Origin: Phenylobacterium soli
Lineage (GTDB): Bacteria > Pseudomonadota > Alphaproteobacteria > Caulobacterales > Caulobacteraceae
NCBI RefSeq assembly: GCF_003254475.1
Contig: NZ_QFYQ01000001.1
Location: forward strand, 3,190,001 to 3,254,000
Length of the DNA: 64,000 nt
Direction: 5' to 3'
Below, piece after piece: positions 27,182 to 36,928 of this stretch. Under the pieces are notes generated by a model. It was not told the DNA's origin. It worked only from the letters and a program-made list of their open reading frames with translations, and searched no databases. Both the position numbers and the translations under genes were made by a program. Each line of letters begins with the position of its first letter. The stretch's first letter is position 1.

Positions 27182-28186
27182 CTATTCGGCGGCCATCGCA
27201 AAACGCCGGTGCGTGAGCGCGACCTTGGCTTGGAGCTCGGCGATGGCTTCGTCGTACTCGCCCGAGAGGCGGGCGACGAGTTCGCCGGCGGTGGGGATGT
27301 CCTTGACCGCGCCGATGCCCTGGCCGCAGCCCCAGATGTCGCGCCAGGCTTTGGCCTTCTGGTTGCCGCCGGAGCCGAAGTTCATCTTCGACGGATCGGA
27401 TTCGGGCAGGTTGTCCGGATCGAGGCCGGCGGCGATAACCGAGGGCTTGAGATAGTTGCCGTGCACGCCGGTGAAGAGGCTCGAATAGACGATGTCGTCG
27501 GCGGCGCTGTCGACGATCATCTGCTTGTAGTCCTGCTCGGCGTTGGCTTCCTGCGTGGCGATGAAGGCCGAGCCGATGTAGGCGAGGTCCGCGCCCATCG
27601 CCTGGGCGCCGAGGATGGCGTGGCCGTTGGCGATCGAGCCCGACAGCGCCACCGGGCCGTCGAACCACTCGCGGATCTCCTGGACCAGGGCGAAGGGCGA
27701 GAGCCGGCCGGCGTGGCCGCCGGCGCCGGCCGCCACCGGTATCAGGCCGTCGGCGCCCTTCTCGACCGCCTTCTTCGCGAAGCGGTCGGTGATCACGTCG
27801 TGCAGCACGACGCCGCCGTAAGAATGGACCGCCGCGTTGACGTCCTCGCGCGCGCCCAGGGAGGTGATGACGATCGGCGCCTTCCACTTGGTGGAGGCCT
27901 CGAGGTCGTGCTCCAGGCGGTCGTTGGTCTTGTGGACGATGTGGTTCACCGCGAAGGGCGCGGCGGGCGTGTCCGGATGGTCGCGGTCCCAGGCGGCCAG
28001 CTCCTCGGTGATCCGGTGCAGCCACTCGTCGAGCAGGCTGGCGGGCCGGGCGTTGAGCGCCGGGAAGGAGCCGACGATGCCGGCCTTGCACTGGGCGATC
28101 ACCAGATCGGGCCCGGAGATGATGAACAGCGGGCTGGCGATGACGGGCAGACGCAGGCGGTCGCGGAGCACGGGCGGCAGGGCCAT
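27182..28186 (-). CDS. Nitronate monooxygenase-like FMN enzyme
   Basis: 334 residues of the NMO/2-nitropropane dioxygenase family, a TIM barrel with FMN. Visible landmarks are the N-terminal PVIASPLFIISGPDLVIAQCKAG, the phosphate-binding GSIANGHAILGAQAMGADLAYIGSAFI, and VAAGAGGHAGRLSPF with the conserved GGHAG segment. Such enzymes oxidise nitronates, or act on enoyl-CoA-type substrates in some paralogues. It stands alone on the minus strand, divergent from the methylmalonyl-CoA mutase operon. Confidence 0.9.
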   Translation of the reverse strand: MALPPVLRDRLRLPVIASPLFIISGPDLVIAQCKAGIVGSFPALNARPASLLDEWLHRITEELAAWDRDHPDTPAAPFAVNHIVHKTNDRLEHDLEASTKWKAPIVITSLGAREDVNAAVHSYGGVVLHDVITDRFAKKAVEKGADGLIPVAAGAGGHAGRLSPFALVQEIREWFDGPVALSGSIANGHAILGAQAMGADLAYIGSAFIATQEANAEQDYKQMIVDSAADDIVYSSLFTGVHGNYLKPSVIAAGLDPDNLPESDPSKMNFGSGGNQKAKAWRDIWGCGQGIGAVKDIPTAGELVARLSGEYDEAIAELQAKVALTHRRFAMAAE

Positions 28187-28353
28187 GGGCGGTCAGGTCC
28201 TCGAACGGATGTTGGATTTACAACGTACGCAGGTCACGGAGCGTCAGGCAACCGGCTAATCGTCGCGCCACGCCCGCGGCGCGGGATTCCACGCGCGCCT
28301 GACTGACCTTGCGGGACCTTGACGCCCGCGGCCCGCGCGGCCCATGTCGCCCC

Positions 28354-29769
28354 ATGGCCGAAGCCCTGACTTCCCCCTTTCCGCCCGCCTCCGAAGAGGC
28401 CTGGCGCGCCCTCGTCGAGAAGACGCTGAAGGATGCGCCCTTCGAGAGCTTGCGCAAGACGACCGTCGAGGGCTTGCCGATCGAACCGCTCTACGAGGCG
28501 GCGAGCGGGCCGGCGCGATTCCCGACCCGCCCGTTCGACGCGGAGCGGGCCTGGGACCTGCGCGTCCTGACGGCCCATCCGGACGCCGTCGCGGCCAACG
28601 CCGAGATCCTGCGCGACCTGGAGGGCGGCGCGGCCTCGGTGGTGGTGCGGATCGATCCGACCGGCCAGTCCGGCGTCGCCGTGGGCTCGGCCGACGGCCT
28701 GGCCCAGGTGCTGAAGGGCGTGGTTCCGGAGTTCGCCACCCTTGGCCTCGACGGCGGCTTCCTGGGACCCAAGGCCGCCGACTGGCTGGGCGCCTTCGCC
28801 AAGGCCTCGCCCGGCGCCCTCCTGGCCTTCAACCTCGATCCCCTGAGCGCCTTCGCCGAGACCGGCGTCAGCCCGGGCCCGGTCGAAAGCCACCTCGTGT
28901 CCGCCGCCACCGTCGCCGTGCGGCTGGGCGAGACCTATCCCAAGGCGCAGCTCTTCATGGCCTCCGGCCGCGTGGTCCACGAGGCCGGCGGCGGCGAGGC
29001 GGCGGAAGTGGCCTTCGCGGCGGCCTCCGCCCTCGCCTACGCCAAGGCGCTGGTGCGCGCCGGCATGCCGGTGGCCGAGGCGTTCAAGCGCATCACCCTG
29101 GGCCTGTCGGCCGACGCCGACTACTTCGCCACCATCGCCAAGTTGCGCGCGGCGCGCCTGGTGTGGGCGCGGATCGCCAGCGCCTGCGGCGCCGAGCCCC
29201 TGGCCCACATCGAGGCCCGCTCGTCGCGCCGGATGCTGGCCGCCAAGGACGCCTGGACCAACATGATCCGCCTGACCGCCGCCGGCTTCGGCGCGGCCGT
29301 CGGCGGCGCCGACGCGATCGTGCTCGGCGCCTTCACCGACGCGCTCGGCCTGCCCACCGCCTTCGGCCGCCGCCAGAGCCGCAACACCCAGCTGGTGCTG
29401 ATGGAAGAGGCTCATGTCGGCCGGGTGGCCGACCCGGCCGCCGGCTCCGGCTACATCGAGACCCTGAGCGAGGAGATCGCCCGCGCCGCCTGGGCCGCGT
29501 TCCAGGCGATCGAGGCCAAGGGCGGGATCATCGCCGCCCTGAGCGCCGGCCTCGTCGCCGAGACCGTGGCCAAGGCCAACGCCGCGCGCGGCCCCCTGAA
29601 GATCGTCGGCGTCACCGCCTTCCCGCCGGAGAAGGAGACGCCGGTGGAGGTCGAGACGGCGCAGGCCAAGCCGGTCGAGGCGCCCTCGCCCCGCCTGCCC
29701 GGACCCGACGGCGCCTGTCCGCCGCTCAAGCCCATCCGGCTGTCGCAAGCTCACGAGGCCGTCCAATGA
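28354..29769 (+). CDS. mutA: Methylmalonyl-CoA mutase small subunit
   Basis: 471 residues beginning [41 protein letters not shown], the family's N-terminal segment, then a catalytically degenerate TIM barrel ending in [32 protein letters not shown]. It is shorter than the usual MutA (about 620 residues) and lacks the degenerate C-terminal B12-like domain. It forms the non-catalytic partner of the large subunit encoded next, with ATGA overlap. Together they isomerise methylmalonyl-CoA to succinyl-CoA in propionate, odd-chain and branched-chain catabolism. Confidence 0.92.
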   Translation: MAEALTSPFPPASEEAWRALVEKTLKDAPFESLRKTTVEGLPIEPLYEAASGPARFPTRPFDAERAWDLRVLTAHPDAVAANAEILRDLEGGAASVVVRIDPTGQSGVAVGSADGLAQVLKGVVPEFATLGLDGGFLGPKAADWLGAFAKASPGALLAFNLDPLSAFAETGVSPGPVESHLVSAATVAVRLGETYPKAQLFMASGRVVHEAGGGEAAEVAFAAASALAYAKALVRAGMPVAEAFKRITLGLSADADYFATIAKLRAARLVWARIASACGAEPLAHIEARSSRRMLAAKDAWTNMIRLTAAGFGAAVGGADAIVLGAFTDALGLPTAFGRRQSRNTQLVLMEEAHVGRVADPAAGSGYIETLSEEIARAAWAAFQAIEAKGGIIAALSAGLVAETVAKANAARGPLKIVGVTAFPPEKETPVEVETAQAKPVEAPSPRLPGPDGACPPLKPIRLSQAHEAVQ

Positions 29770-31925
29770 GCGCCTTCCCCGATTTCGCCACCCTGTCGTT
29801 CGACGGCGAGGCCGCCGCGGCCCCTGCGCCCACCGGCGCGCCCTGGAACACGCCGGAAGGCATCGCGGTGAAGCCCGCCTACGCTGCGGCCGACGCGGCG
29901 GGGCTCGAGGCCCTGGCCGGCTACCCGGGCCTGGCCCCGTTCGTGCGCGGGCCCTATCCGACCATGTACCTCACCAACCCGTGGACCATCCGCCAGTACG
30001 CGGGCTTCTCCACGGCTGAGGATTCCAACGCCTTCTACCGCCGCAACCTAGCGGCCGGTCAGATGGGCCTGTCCATCGCCTTCGACCTGGCTACCCACCG
30101 CGGCTACGATTCCGACCACCCGCGGGTGAAGGGCGATGTCGGCATGGCCGGCGTGGCGATCGACTCCATCCTCGACATGCGGACGCTGTTCGACGGCATC
30201 CCGCTCGACAAGATGAGCGTGTCGATGACCATGAACGGCGCGGTGCTGCCGATCATGGCGCTCTACATCGTGGCCGGCGAGGAGCAGGGCGTGGATCACG
30301 CCAAGCTGTCGGGCACGATCCAGAACGACATCCTCAAGGAGTTCCTGGTCCGGAACACCTACATCTACCCGCCGTCGCCCTCGATGCGGATCATCTCGGA
30401 CATCTTCGCCTACACCAGCGCCGAGATGCCGAAGTTCAACTCGATCTCGATCAGCGGCTATCACATCCAGGAAGCCGGAGCGACGCTCGACCTGGAGCTC
30501 GCCTACACCCTCGCCGACGGCATCGAATACGTCCGCGCCGGGGTCGCCGCCGGCATGACGGTGGACCAGTTCGCGCCGCGCCTGTCGTTCTTCTGGAACG
30601 CCGGCATGAACGTCTTCATGGAAATGGCCAAGCAGCGCGCCGCGCGCTTCCTCTGGGCCAAGCTCATGAAGGAGGAGTTCGACCCGAAGGACGCCCGCTC
30701 CCTCGCCCTGCGCGCCCACACCCAGACCTCGGGCTGGTCGCTCGCGGCCCACGACGTGTTCAACAACGTGGCCCGCACCGCCGTCGAGGCGATCGCCGCC
30801 ACCAGCGGCCAGACCCAGAGCCTGCACACCAACTCGCTGGACGAGGCGCTGGCCCTGCCGACCGACTTCTCGGCCCGGATCGCGCGCAACACACAGCTCT
30901 TCATCCAGCTCGAGAGCGGTCAGACCAAGGTCGTCGACCCGTGGGGCGGCTCCTACTACGTGGAGCGGCTGACGGCCGATCTCGCCGCCCGCGCCCTGGA
31001 GCACATCGCCGAGGTCGAGAAGCTTGGCGGCATGACCAAGGCGATCGAGGACGGCCTGCCCAAGCGCCGCATTGAGGAAGCTTCGGCCCGCACCCAGGCG
31101 CGGATCGATTCCGGCGTGCAGAGCGTGGTCGGCGTCAACCGCTACCGGCCGGAAGGCGCCGACGAGATCCCGGTGCTGAAAGTCGACAACACCGCCGTGC
31201 GCGAGCGGCAGCTCGAGAAGCTGAAGCGCCTGAAGGCGGAGCGCGACCCCGAGGCCCTGCGCCAGGCGCTGGAGGCCCTGACCAACGGGGCGGCCGGCAA
31301 CGGCAACCTCCTGGAGCTGTCGGTCAACGCGGCCCGCGCCAAGGCCACGGTCGGCGAGATCTCGGACGCGCTGGAGAAGGTGTTCAACCGCCACAAGGCC
31401 AAGGCCGACGCGGTGAAGGGCGTCTATCTGCGCGAGAGCGGCGAGACCCCGGCGGCCCAGCGCGCCAAGCAGATGGTCGAAGCCTTCGTCCACGCCGACG
31501 GCCGCAAGCCCAAGGTGTTGATCGCCAAGATGGGCCAGGACGGCCACGACCGCGGCCAGAAGGTCGTGGCCTCCGGCTTCGCCGACCTCGGCTTCGACGT
31601 GGTGATCGGCGACCTGTTCCAGACCCCCGCCGAGACGGCCGCCGAGGCTGTCGAGAAAGGCGTCCACGTGGTCGGCGCGAGCTCGCTGGCCGCCGGCCAC
31701 CTGACCCTGGTCCCCGAGCTGAAGGCGGAGCTCGCCAAGCTCGGCCGGCCCGACATCATGGTGGTCGTCGGCGGCGTCATCCCGCCGGAGGACTTCAAGG
31801 CCCTGGAGGACATGGGCGTGGCGGCGGTCTTCACCCCCGGCACCGTGGTCCCGGAAAGCGCCGTGGTCATGCTGGAGCGGCTGAACGAACTGCTCGGCTA
31901 CGCCCAGGAGCAGGCGGCGCAGTAA
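29766..31925 (+). CDS. scpA: Methylmalonyl-CoA mutase large (catalytic) subunit
   Basis: 719 residues. The catalytic barrel contains [22 protein letters not shown], with the substrate-contacting tyrosine and arginine region, and [15 protein letters not shown]. The C-terminal cobalamin domain has [12 protein letters not shown], whose DxHxxG histidine coordinates cobalt, plus GASSLAAGH and VVVGGVIP. It rearranges (R)-methylmalonyl-CoA to succinyl-CoA using adenosylcobalamin and feeds the TCA cycle. Translationally coupled to mutA. No MeaB/ArgK chaperone gene is adjacent in this window. Confidence 0.96.
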   Translation: MSAFPDFATLSFDGEAAAAPAPTGAPWNTPEGIAVKPAYAAADAAGLEALAGYPGLAPFVRGPYPTMYLTNPWTIRQYAGFSTAEDSNAFYRRNLAAGQMGLSIAFDLATHRGYDSDHPRVKGDVGMAGVAIDSILDMRTLFDGIPLDKMSVSMTMNGAVLPIMALYIVAGEEQGVDHAKLSGTIQNDILKEFLVRNTYIYPPSPSMRIISDIFAYTSAEMPKFNSISISGYHIQEAGATLDLELAYTLADGIEYVRAGVAAGMTVDQFAPRLSFFWNAGMNVFMEMAKQRAARFLWAKLMKEEFDPKDARSLALRAHTQTSGWSLAAHDVFNNVARTAVEAIAATSGQTQSLHTNSLDEALALPTDFSARIARNTQLFIQLESGQTKVVDPWGGSYYVERLTADLAARALEHIAEVEKLGGMTKAIEDGLPKRRIEEASARTQARIDSGVQSVVGVNRYRPEGADEIPVLKVDNTAVRERQLEKLKRLKAERDPEALRQALEALTNGAAGNGNLLELSVNAARAKATVGEISDALEKVFNRHKAKADAVKGVYLRESGETPAAQRAKQMVEAFVHADGRKPKVLIAKMGQDGHDRGQKVVASGFADLGFDVVIGDLFQTPAETAAEAVEKGVHVVGASSLAAGHLTLVPELKAELAKLGRPDIMVVVGGVIPPEDFKALEDMGVAAVFTPGTVVPESAVVMLERLNELLGYAQEQAAQ

Positions 31926-32067
31926 AGCCGGTCTATCGCTGTGTCATGGCTGGCCCGTGTGCGGGTCATGACGTCAGGCTTGGGCCGCCGGCGCCTATGA
32001 TGTCCGGTAACCGCCAGCGGCTTTCGGCGACCTCCGGTATGCGGACCTCCTCGAGAGGGAGGTGGCG

Positions 32068-32523
32068 ATGCGCGCGATCATGATGGGCGTTGGGCTGGGA
32101 CTGGCGCTGGCGGCGGGCTTCGCCGGGATGGCGGTAGCGGCGCCCGACGACCGCGCCACCGTGGCGGCCCTCGACCTCGCCTACCAGGCGGCCGTGAAGG
32201 CCAATGACGCCGAGTCCATGGGGCGGATCCTGCATCCCGATTTCGTGCTGGTGGTCGGCTCCGGCGCGGCGGCGAGCCGTGAGGACCTGCTGCGCGAGGC
32301 CCGGGCCAAGTCCATCGCCTGGGAGATCCAGGACGAGGAGCCGGGCACCCAGACGGTCCGCCTGTTCGGCGACACGGCCGTGGTCACGGCGAAGCTGCGG
32401 CTGAAGTACATGGCCGGCGGCAAGGGCTATGACCGGCGCCTGTGGTTCAGCGACACCTATGTGCGCACCCCGCAGGGCTGGCGTTACGCCTTCGGCCAGG
32501 CCTCACTGTCGCTTCCGGACTAG
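32068..32523 (+). CDS. NTF2-like (SnoaL/DUF4440) exported protein
   Basis: 151 residues. Residues 1-23 (MRAIMMGVGLGLALAAGFAGMAVAA) form a signal peptide. The rest is a DUF4440/NTF2-like alpha+beta cone: VAALDLAYQAAVKANDAESMGRILHPDFVLV followed by strands ending GWRYAFGQASLSL. GAGGGAGG precedes this ATG at good spacing; a GTG two codons earlier is possible. NTF2-like proteins bind small ligands or act as minor enzymes; no catalytic residues identify a reaction. Confidence 0.8.
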   Translation: MRAIMMGVGLGLALAAGFAGMAVAAPDDRATVAALDLAYQAAVKANDAESMGRILHPDFVLVVGSGAAASREDLLREARAKSIAWEIQDEEPGTQTVRLFGDTAVVTAKLRLKYMAGGKGYDRRLWFSDTYVRTPQGWRYAFGQASLSLPD

Positions 32524-32752
32524 GCCAGCGGCCCGTTCCCGGCGCTCGCGGCGACTGGCATTACATCGTTCCACGATATGACTTGACTTAAGTCCGGCGC
32601 GGTCGGAACACCAGCTTCGCCCTGTCGGTTGCAGTGGCGCGTGCGGGGGCGGCCGCGATGGCGCACGCCCGGCGCCGGAACGACGCGCGCGAGATGCGCC
32701 GCACGCCAGAGACGCAGGACCAGAGACGCAAGGTCAAAGCCAGGAGTCCCCC

Positions 32753-33436
32753 ATGTACGAGCTGCCGCCGCTTCCCTACGCCTACGACGCCCTGGAGCCG
32801 ACCGTGTCGGCCGAGACCCTCCACTTCCACCACGACAAGCACCACAAGGCCTACGTCGACAAGACGAACGACTTCGCCGCCAAGGCCGGCTTGGACGGCC
32901 GTCCGCTCGAGGACGTGGTGCGCGAGGCGAGGAAGCGCGGCGACAACGCCCTGTTCAACAACGCCGCCCAGGCCTGGAACCACGCCTTTTTCTGGAACTC
33001 CATGGGCCCCGAGGGCGGCCAGCCGGGCGGCGCCCTCGCCCAAGCGATCGACAAGGCGTTCGGCGGCATGGACGCCTTCAAGGAAGCCTTCGCCAAGGAA
33101 GGCGTCGGCCACTTCGGCTCCGGCTGGGTGTGGCTGGTGACCGGCGCGGACGGGCTGAAGGTGATCTCCACCCATGACGCCGACGACACGCTCGTCCGCG
33201 AGGGGGTCTTCCCGCTGCTGGTCTGCGACCTGTGGGAACACGCCTACTACCTCGACTACCAGAATGACCGCGCCGGGTTCCTGAAGTCCTGGCTCGACAA
33301 GGCGGCCAACTGGGACTTCGCCGAACGCCAGCTGGCGGCGGCCGAGGGCCAGGGCGAGGGCTTCCGCTATCCGGCCCCGGGCGGCGGCGCCGGCCGCGGC
33401 GGCGAGGCCGGCCAACAGCCGGGCCAGACCGCCTGA
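32753..33436 (+). CDS. sodB: Fe superoxide dismutase
   Basis: 227 residues. Metal ligands are visible: His26 in FHHDKHHKAYV, the histidine of AAQAWNHAFFW, and the Asp and His of DLWEHAYYLDY. The glutamine in AAQAWNH is the iron-type position, and GGQPGG near residue 90 fits the Fe/Mn family. It converts superoxide to peroxide and oxygen in the cytoplasm. The last 30 residues form an unusual glycine/proline-rich tail (PGGGAGRGGEAGQQPGQTA), absent from typical SodB. AGGAGT lies upstream of the ATG. Confidence 0.95.
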   Translation: MYELPPLPYAYDALEPTVSAETLHFHHDKHHKAYVDKTNDFAAKAGLDGRPLEDVVREARKRGDNALFNNAAQAWNHAFFWNSMGPEGGQPGGALAQAIDKAFGGMDAFKEAFAKEGVGHFGSGWVWLVTGADGLKVISTHDADDTLVREGVFPLLVCDLWEHAYYLDYQNDRAGFLKSWLDKAANWDFAERQLAAAEGQGEGFRYPAPGGGAGRGGEAGQQPGQTA

Positions 33437-33527
33437 AGGCCGTTTTCAGGCGGCGGGAATTGAGCGGGCGCAAACCGGGCGCCCGCGTTCCCGGTTAGGT
33501 TGGCGCCCTGCCCGCGGGAGACGCCGC

Positions 33528-35528
33528 ATGCTCGACTTCGCCTACGCCCGCCACCGGATGGTCGAACGGCAGCTCGCCGCCAGAGGCGTCGGCGACCGGC
33601 AAGTCCTCGACGCCATGGGCGAGGTTCCGCGCGAGGCTTTCGTGCCGGACGGCATGGAGGAGTTCGCCTACGAGGACTCTCCCCTCCCTATCGAGTCCGG
33701 CCAGACCATCTCGCAGCCCTATATCGTCGGCCTGATGATCCAGGCCGCGGGGATCCGCCCCGGCGAGCGGGTGCTGGAGGTCGGCGCGGGCTCCGGCTAC
33801 GCGGCGGCGGTGATGAGCCGGATCGCCCAGGCGGTCTACGCCATCGAGCGGCACGAGCCGCTGACGCGGCTGGCCCAGTCGCGGATCGACAGGCTGGGCT
33901 ATGACAACATCCATCTGAAGACCGGCGACGGCACGCGGGGCTGGGCGGACGCCGCGCCGTTCGACGCGATCCTCGCCGCGGCCGGCGGACCTGAGGTCCC
34001 GGCGGCGCTGAAGGCGCAGCTGGCGATCGGCGGACGGCTGGTGATGCCGGTGGGCGAGGAGCCGCGCCTGCAGCGCTTGAAGAAGCTGACCCGCATCTCG
34101 CAGGCCGAGTTCCGCGAAGAAGACCTCGGAGAGGTGACCTTCGTCCCGCTGATCGGCGAACAGGGCTGGGGAGAGGACGAGCAGCGCCGGCCGCCCGAGC
34201 CGCGCAGCTTCCGCGCGCCTTCGCCTGCGGCCTCGATCCCGAAGCTGATCGCCCACGCCGCAGAGCCCCTGCCCGACCTCGACGACCCGGCGTTCGGCGC
34301 CCTCTTCGACCGCTTCGCCAAGGCCAAGGTCGTGCTGCTTGGCGAGGCGAGCCACGGCACCTCGGAATTCTATCGCGCGCGAGCGGCGATCACCCGACGC
34401 CTCATCGAGCATCACGGGTTCAAGATCGTCGCGGTCGAAGCCGACTGGCCCGACGCCGCGCACTTCGACCGCTATGTGCGCCACCTGCCGCCCCCGAAGC
34501 ATGACGAGCCGCCGTTCCGCCGCTTCCCGACCTGGATGTGGCGCAACGCCGAGGTGGAGGGCTTCATCGAAGGCCTGCGCGAATGGAACCTGGCGCGGGC
34601 GCCGGACGCGCGGGCCGGGTTCTACGGGCTGGATCTCTACAACCTCTCGGCCTCGATCCGGGCGGTGCTGGACTATCTTGACCGCGTGGACCCGCAGGCC
34701 GGCGACATCGCCCGCCAGCGTTACGGCTGCCTGACGCCGTGGGCCAAGAACCCGCAGAGCTATGGCCGGATGGCGCTCTCCGCCGGCTACCGGGCCTGCG
34801 AGGAAGGCGTCGTCAGGACCTTGACGGAGCTGCTTGGAAACAGGCCCGAATACGTCAAGGCGGACGGAACGGCCTTCCTCGACGCCATGGGCAATGCCCG
34901 GCTGGTGAAGAACGCCGAGGCCTACTACCGGGCCATGTACTACGGTTCGGCGGAGAGCTGGAACCTGCGCGACACCCACATGTTCGAGACCCTCTGCTCG
35001 ATCCTCGACTCCCAGGGTCCGGACGCGAAAGCGGTGGTCTGGGCCCACAATTCGCACATCGGCGATGCCTCCAAGACCGAGATGGGCACCGAGCGCGAGG
35101 AGCTGAACATCGGCCAGCTCTGCCGCGAGCGGTTCGGCGCCGAGGCGGCCCTGATCGGCTTCGGCACGCACGCGGGGACCGTGGCCTGCGCCAGCGACTG
35201 GGACGAGCCGATGGAGGTCAAGCCGGTGAACGCCTCGCTTCCCGACAGCTACGAGCGGCTGGCGCACGAGGCCGGCGTCGGGCGCTTCCTGCTGGATCTT
35301 CGGGAGGGCGCGCACGACGAGCTGCGCCACCGACTCCTGGAGCCGCGGCTGGAGCGCTTCATCGGGGTGATCTACCGCCCCGAGACCGAGCGCTGGAGCC
35401 ACTATGTGGCCTGCTCCCTGCCCCAGCAGTTCGACGCCTATGTCTGGTTCGACGAGACCACCGCGGTGAAGCCGCTGCTCACCGAGGCGCGGCCGGGCGC
35501 CGAGGAGACCTACCCCTTCGGGCTCTGA
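33528..35528 (+). CDS. Fusion: protein-L-isoaspartate methyltransferase plus erythromycin-esterase-like domain
   Basis: 666 residues in one uninterrupted frame. Residues 1-210 are a full Pcm: HRMVERQLAARGVGDRQVLDAM, then SAM motif VLEVGAGSGYAAAVMSRI and the product-site region GQTISQPYIV. Residues 235-655 are an erythromycin-esterase (EreA/SucA-like) domain with LLGEASHGTSEFYRAR, VAVEADWPD and VVWAHNSHIGD, whose histidines and glutamates are the family's active-site set. Pcm repairs isoaspartyl damage in proteins; the esterase-like family hydrolyses macrolide lactones in a few members but has mostly unknown roles. A proline-rich linker (RRPPEPRSFRAPSP) joins them. Confidence 0.9.
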   Translation: MLDFAYARHRMVERQLAARGVGDRQVLDAMGEVPREAFVPDGMEEFAYEDSPLPIESGQTISQPYIVGLMIQAAGIRPGERVLEVGAGSGYAAAVMSRIAQAVYAIERHEPLTRLAQSRIDRLGYDNIHLKTGDGTRGWADAAPFDAILAAAGGPEVPAALKAQLAIGGRLVMPVGEEPRLQRLKKLTRISQAEFREEDLGEVTFVPLIGEQGWGEDEQRRPPEPRSFRAPSPAASIPKLIAHAAEPLPDLDDPAFGALFDRFAKAKVVLLGEASHGTSEFYRARAAITRRLIEHHGFKIVAVEADWPDAAHFDRYVRHLPPPKHDEPPFRRFPTWMWRNAEVEGFIEGLREWNLARAPDARAGFYGLDLYNLSASIRAVLDYLDRVDPQAGDIARQRYGCLTPWAKNPQSYGRMALSAGYRACEEGVVRTLTELLGNRPEYVKADGTAFLDAMGNARLVKNAEAYYRAMYYGSAESWNLRDTHMFETLCSILDSQGPDAKAVVWAHNSHIGDASKTEMGTEREELNIGQLCRERFGAEAALIGFGTHAGTVACASDWDEPMEVKPVNASLPDSYERLAHEAGVGRFLLDLREGAHDELRHRLLEPRLERFIGVIYRPETERWSHYVACSLPQQFDAYVWFDETTAVKPLLTEARPGAEETYPFGL

Positions 35529-35757
35529 GCGGATCTGCGGGCGGGCGGCTGCTCGCCGCCCGGCCGAATTGACGCTTGGCGCGGCGTCCGATTGAGTATA
35601 GTTTTAACTGCACTATCCCCAAACTGGCCCGCCGACGCTCCGCGGATCACGCCCCCGCTCCGCAGCCCTCCCCGGCGACGGACGCATCCGGCGGGCCACC
35701 CTTTCTCCTGCGATTGGAATCGGGCGGTCGCAAGGGGCGATGCGGCTGACGGGCCGC

Positions 35758-35811
35758 TGGTGGGGACACCGGGAATCGAACCCGGACGGGCCAAGCCCGA
35801 GCGATTTTAAG
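35758..35811 (-). pseudogene. 3' half of chromosomal tRNA-Leu(UAA), cut by the mobile element
   Basis: On the minus strand this reads from the anticodon loop (CTTAAAA) through TCGCT, the variable arm CGGGCTTGGCCCG, the T arm (CCGGG-TTCGATT-CCCGG), the acceptor strand TGTCCCC and ACCA. The 5' half is missing here and is found at 60829-60867. Joined, the halves give perfect acceptor (GGGGACA/TGTCCCC) and anticodon (AGCGA/TCGCT) stems. The adjacent element sequence does not supply a replacement 5' half. Confidence 0.95.
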
Positions 35812-35813
35812 TC
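35805..35813. repeat. Left attachment core
   Basis: TTTTAAGTC, identical to 60829-60837. On the minus strand it is GACTTAAAA, the anticodon loop of tRNA-Leu(UAA) plus two stem bases. A 7-bp crossover equal to the anticodon loop (CTTAAAA) is typical of tyrosine integrases using the anticodon site. Confidence 0.9.
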
Positions 35814-35837
35814 CCACACGCCTGCGATAGAACGCTG

Positions 35838-35843
35838 ATTATA
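35838..35843 (-). promoter_or_regulatory. Consensus -10 box pointing out of the element's left end
   Basis: On the minus strand this is an exact TATAAT within CTCGTATAATCAGCG. No good -35 box is seen 16-18 bp upstream. In the integrated state it would read into the stranded tRNA 3' half; in an excised circle it would read through the attachment core into integrase 2. Confidence 0.35.
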
Positions 35844-35882
35844 CGAGAGTTTTTTCCACAGAACCAGCGACTGTGAAAGGAA

Positions 35883-35903
35883 ATGTGTAAGAGTCCGGCC
35901 TCG
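35883..35903 (+). repeat. Subterminal repeat, left copy
   Basis: ATGTGTAAGAGTCCGGCCTC and the next base match 19 of 21 positions with 60765-60785 in the same orientation. Each copy lies within 80 bp of an attachment core, the usual place for integrase arm-binding sites. Confidence 0.6.
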
Positions 35904-35906
35904 GGC

Positions 35907-36698
35907 TCAGACACGCACTCCTTCGGCTTCGTCCTCGCCGAGCCCTTCCATGACGGCCGCCAGCAGCTTCGGGCGGACCGCGACGAGCGGGGCCTCCAGA
36001 ACCGTCAGCCGACCAGGGCTGAAGATCACCTCTTCGCCCTCGGCGTCCACGAAGGTCATCGCCTCCTGGTCATCGCCGGTGGCTTCTAACGTCGTCAGCA
36101 ACCACTGCAGCTCGGCGTCGCGCTCGGCCGCGTCATCGGCGATGTCGACCTGGTCGGGCTCCACCTCGAACTCGTGGGCGTCGGGCTCGCCATCGAAGTA
36201 AAGCTTCAGCCGGCAATCGAGCACCGCCTCGCCGACGGCCTCATGCTCCTCGACGTCCACGCCAGGATCGGAGAGCACGGTGGTCCAGAGCAGCTTCCCG
36301 CAATTGACCACCACCGCCTCCCGATCCGTGTCGAACGCCAGGAAGCCCTGAACTCCGTTCGCGAGGGCCGATCGCACGCGGCGCGCCGTGGCGGCATTGA
36401 CCGAGTAGTACTTCGCCAGCCCGCCCGCGAACCGGATCTTCAGGGCATGGGAACAGCCACTGTAGTCGATGGTCTCGTCCGGCTTGTGGTCGCCCCTTCG
36501 GTTCGGCGGGCCGATTTCGGGGAACAGCGTCCTCGGCCCAACCTTCAGGGCTCCTGCAAGCGCCATCGCCGTTTCGAACCGAACGGTTTGCGCTTCCGCC
36601 TCAATCCGCTGGATCGTCTGTTGCGAGACCCCCACCATGGCAGAGAGGGCGCGTTGGCTGAGCTTTGCCTTCGCCCGGTATCTAGCGACATTGTTCAT
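35907..36698 (-). CDS. XRE-family regulator with long C-terminal domain
   Basis: 263 residues starting MNNVARYRAKAKLSQRALSAMVGVSQQTIQRIEAEAQTV, a standard Cro/CI helix-turn-helix. About 190 residues of unrecognised, very acidic sequence follow, with several DxE-rich stretches and no catalytic motif. A TTG two codons earlier is possible but the ATG is preferred. As the first gene inside the left junction it probably controls the element's genes, or the Mrr nuclease encoded upstream of it on the same strand. The C-terminal function is unknown. Confidence 0.8.
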   Translation of the reverse strand: MNNVARYRAKAKLSQRALSAMVGVSQQTIQRIEAEAQTVRFETAMALAGALKVGPRTLFPEIGPPNRRGDHKPDETIDYSGCSHALKIRFAGGLAKYYSVNAATARRVRSALANGVQGFLAFDTDREAVVVNCGKLLWTTVLSDPGVDVEEHEAVGEAVLDCRLKLYFDGEPDAHEFEVEPDQVDIADDAAERDAELQWLLTTLEATGDDQEAMTFVDAEGEEVIFSPGRLTVLEAPLVAVRPKLLAAVMEGLGEDEAEGVRV

Positions 36699-36928
36699 GG
36701 CCAACCCATCTATGGATCACACGATCCGGATCTGGACGCCCCGAATGAGTACAGATCAAGACACTGCCCAGACTCTTCGTTGGCTAGGAACTGGGACAGC
36801 GCCAACGCGCATTTTGCCGGCCCACCCCACGCACAATCGATCGAGAAAGCTCCGCTTGGGGAGCAGCGCCTACCGCCAAGGTAATCGAAGCCTGCGGCAC
36901 TCGGCTTTTCTTGGGGTAGAACCTCATG

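Noticed and set aside
35570..35610. A promoter just left of the element
   Set aside because: TTGACG and TATAGT are present but 22 bp apart, too far for a standard promoter, and no plus-strand gene follows.
35758..35811. A functional tRNA at the left end of the element
   Set aside because: Only the 3' half from the anticodon loop is present; upstream element sequence cannot pair with the acceptor strand TGTCCCC or form a D arm.
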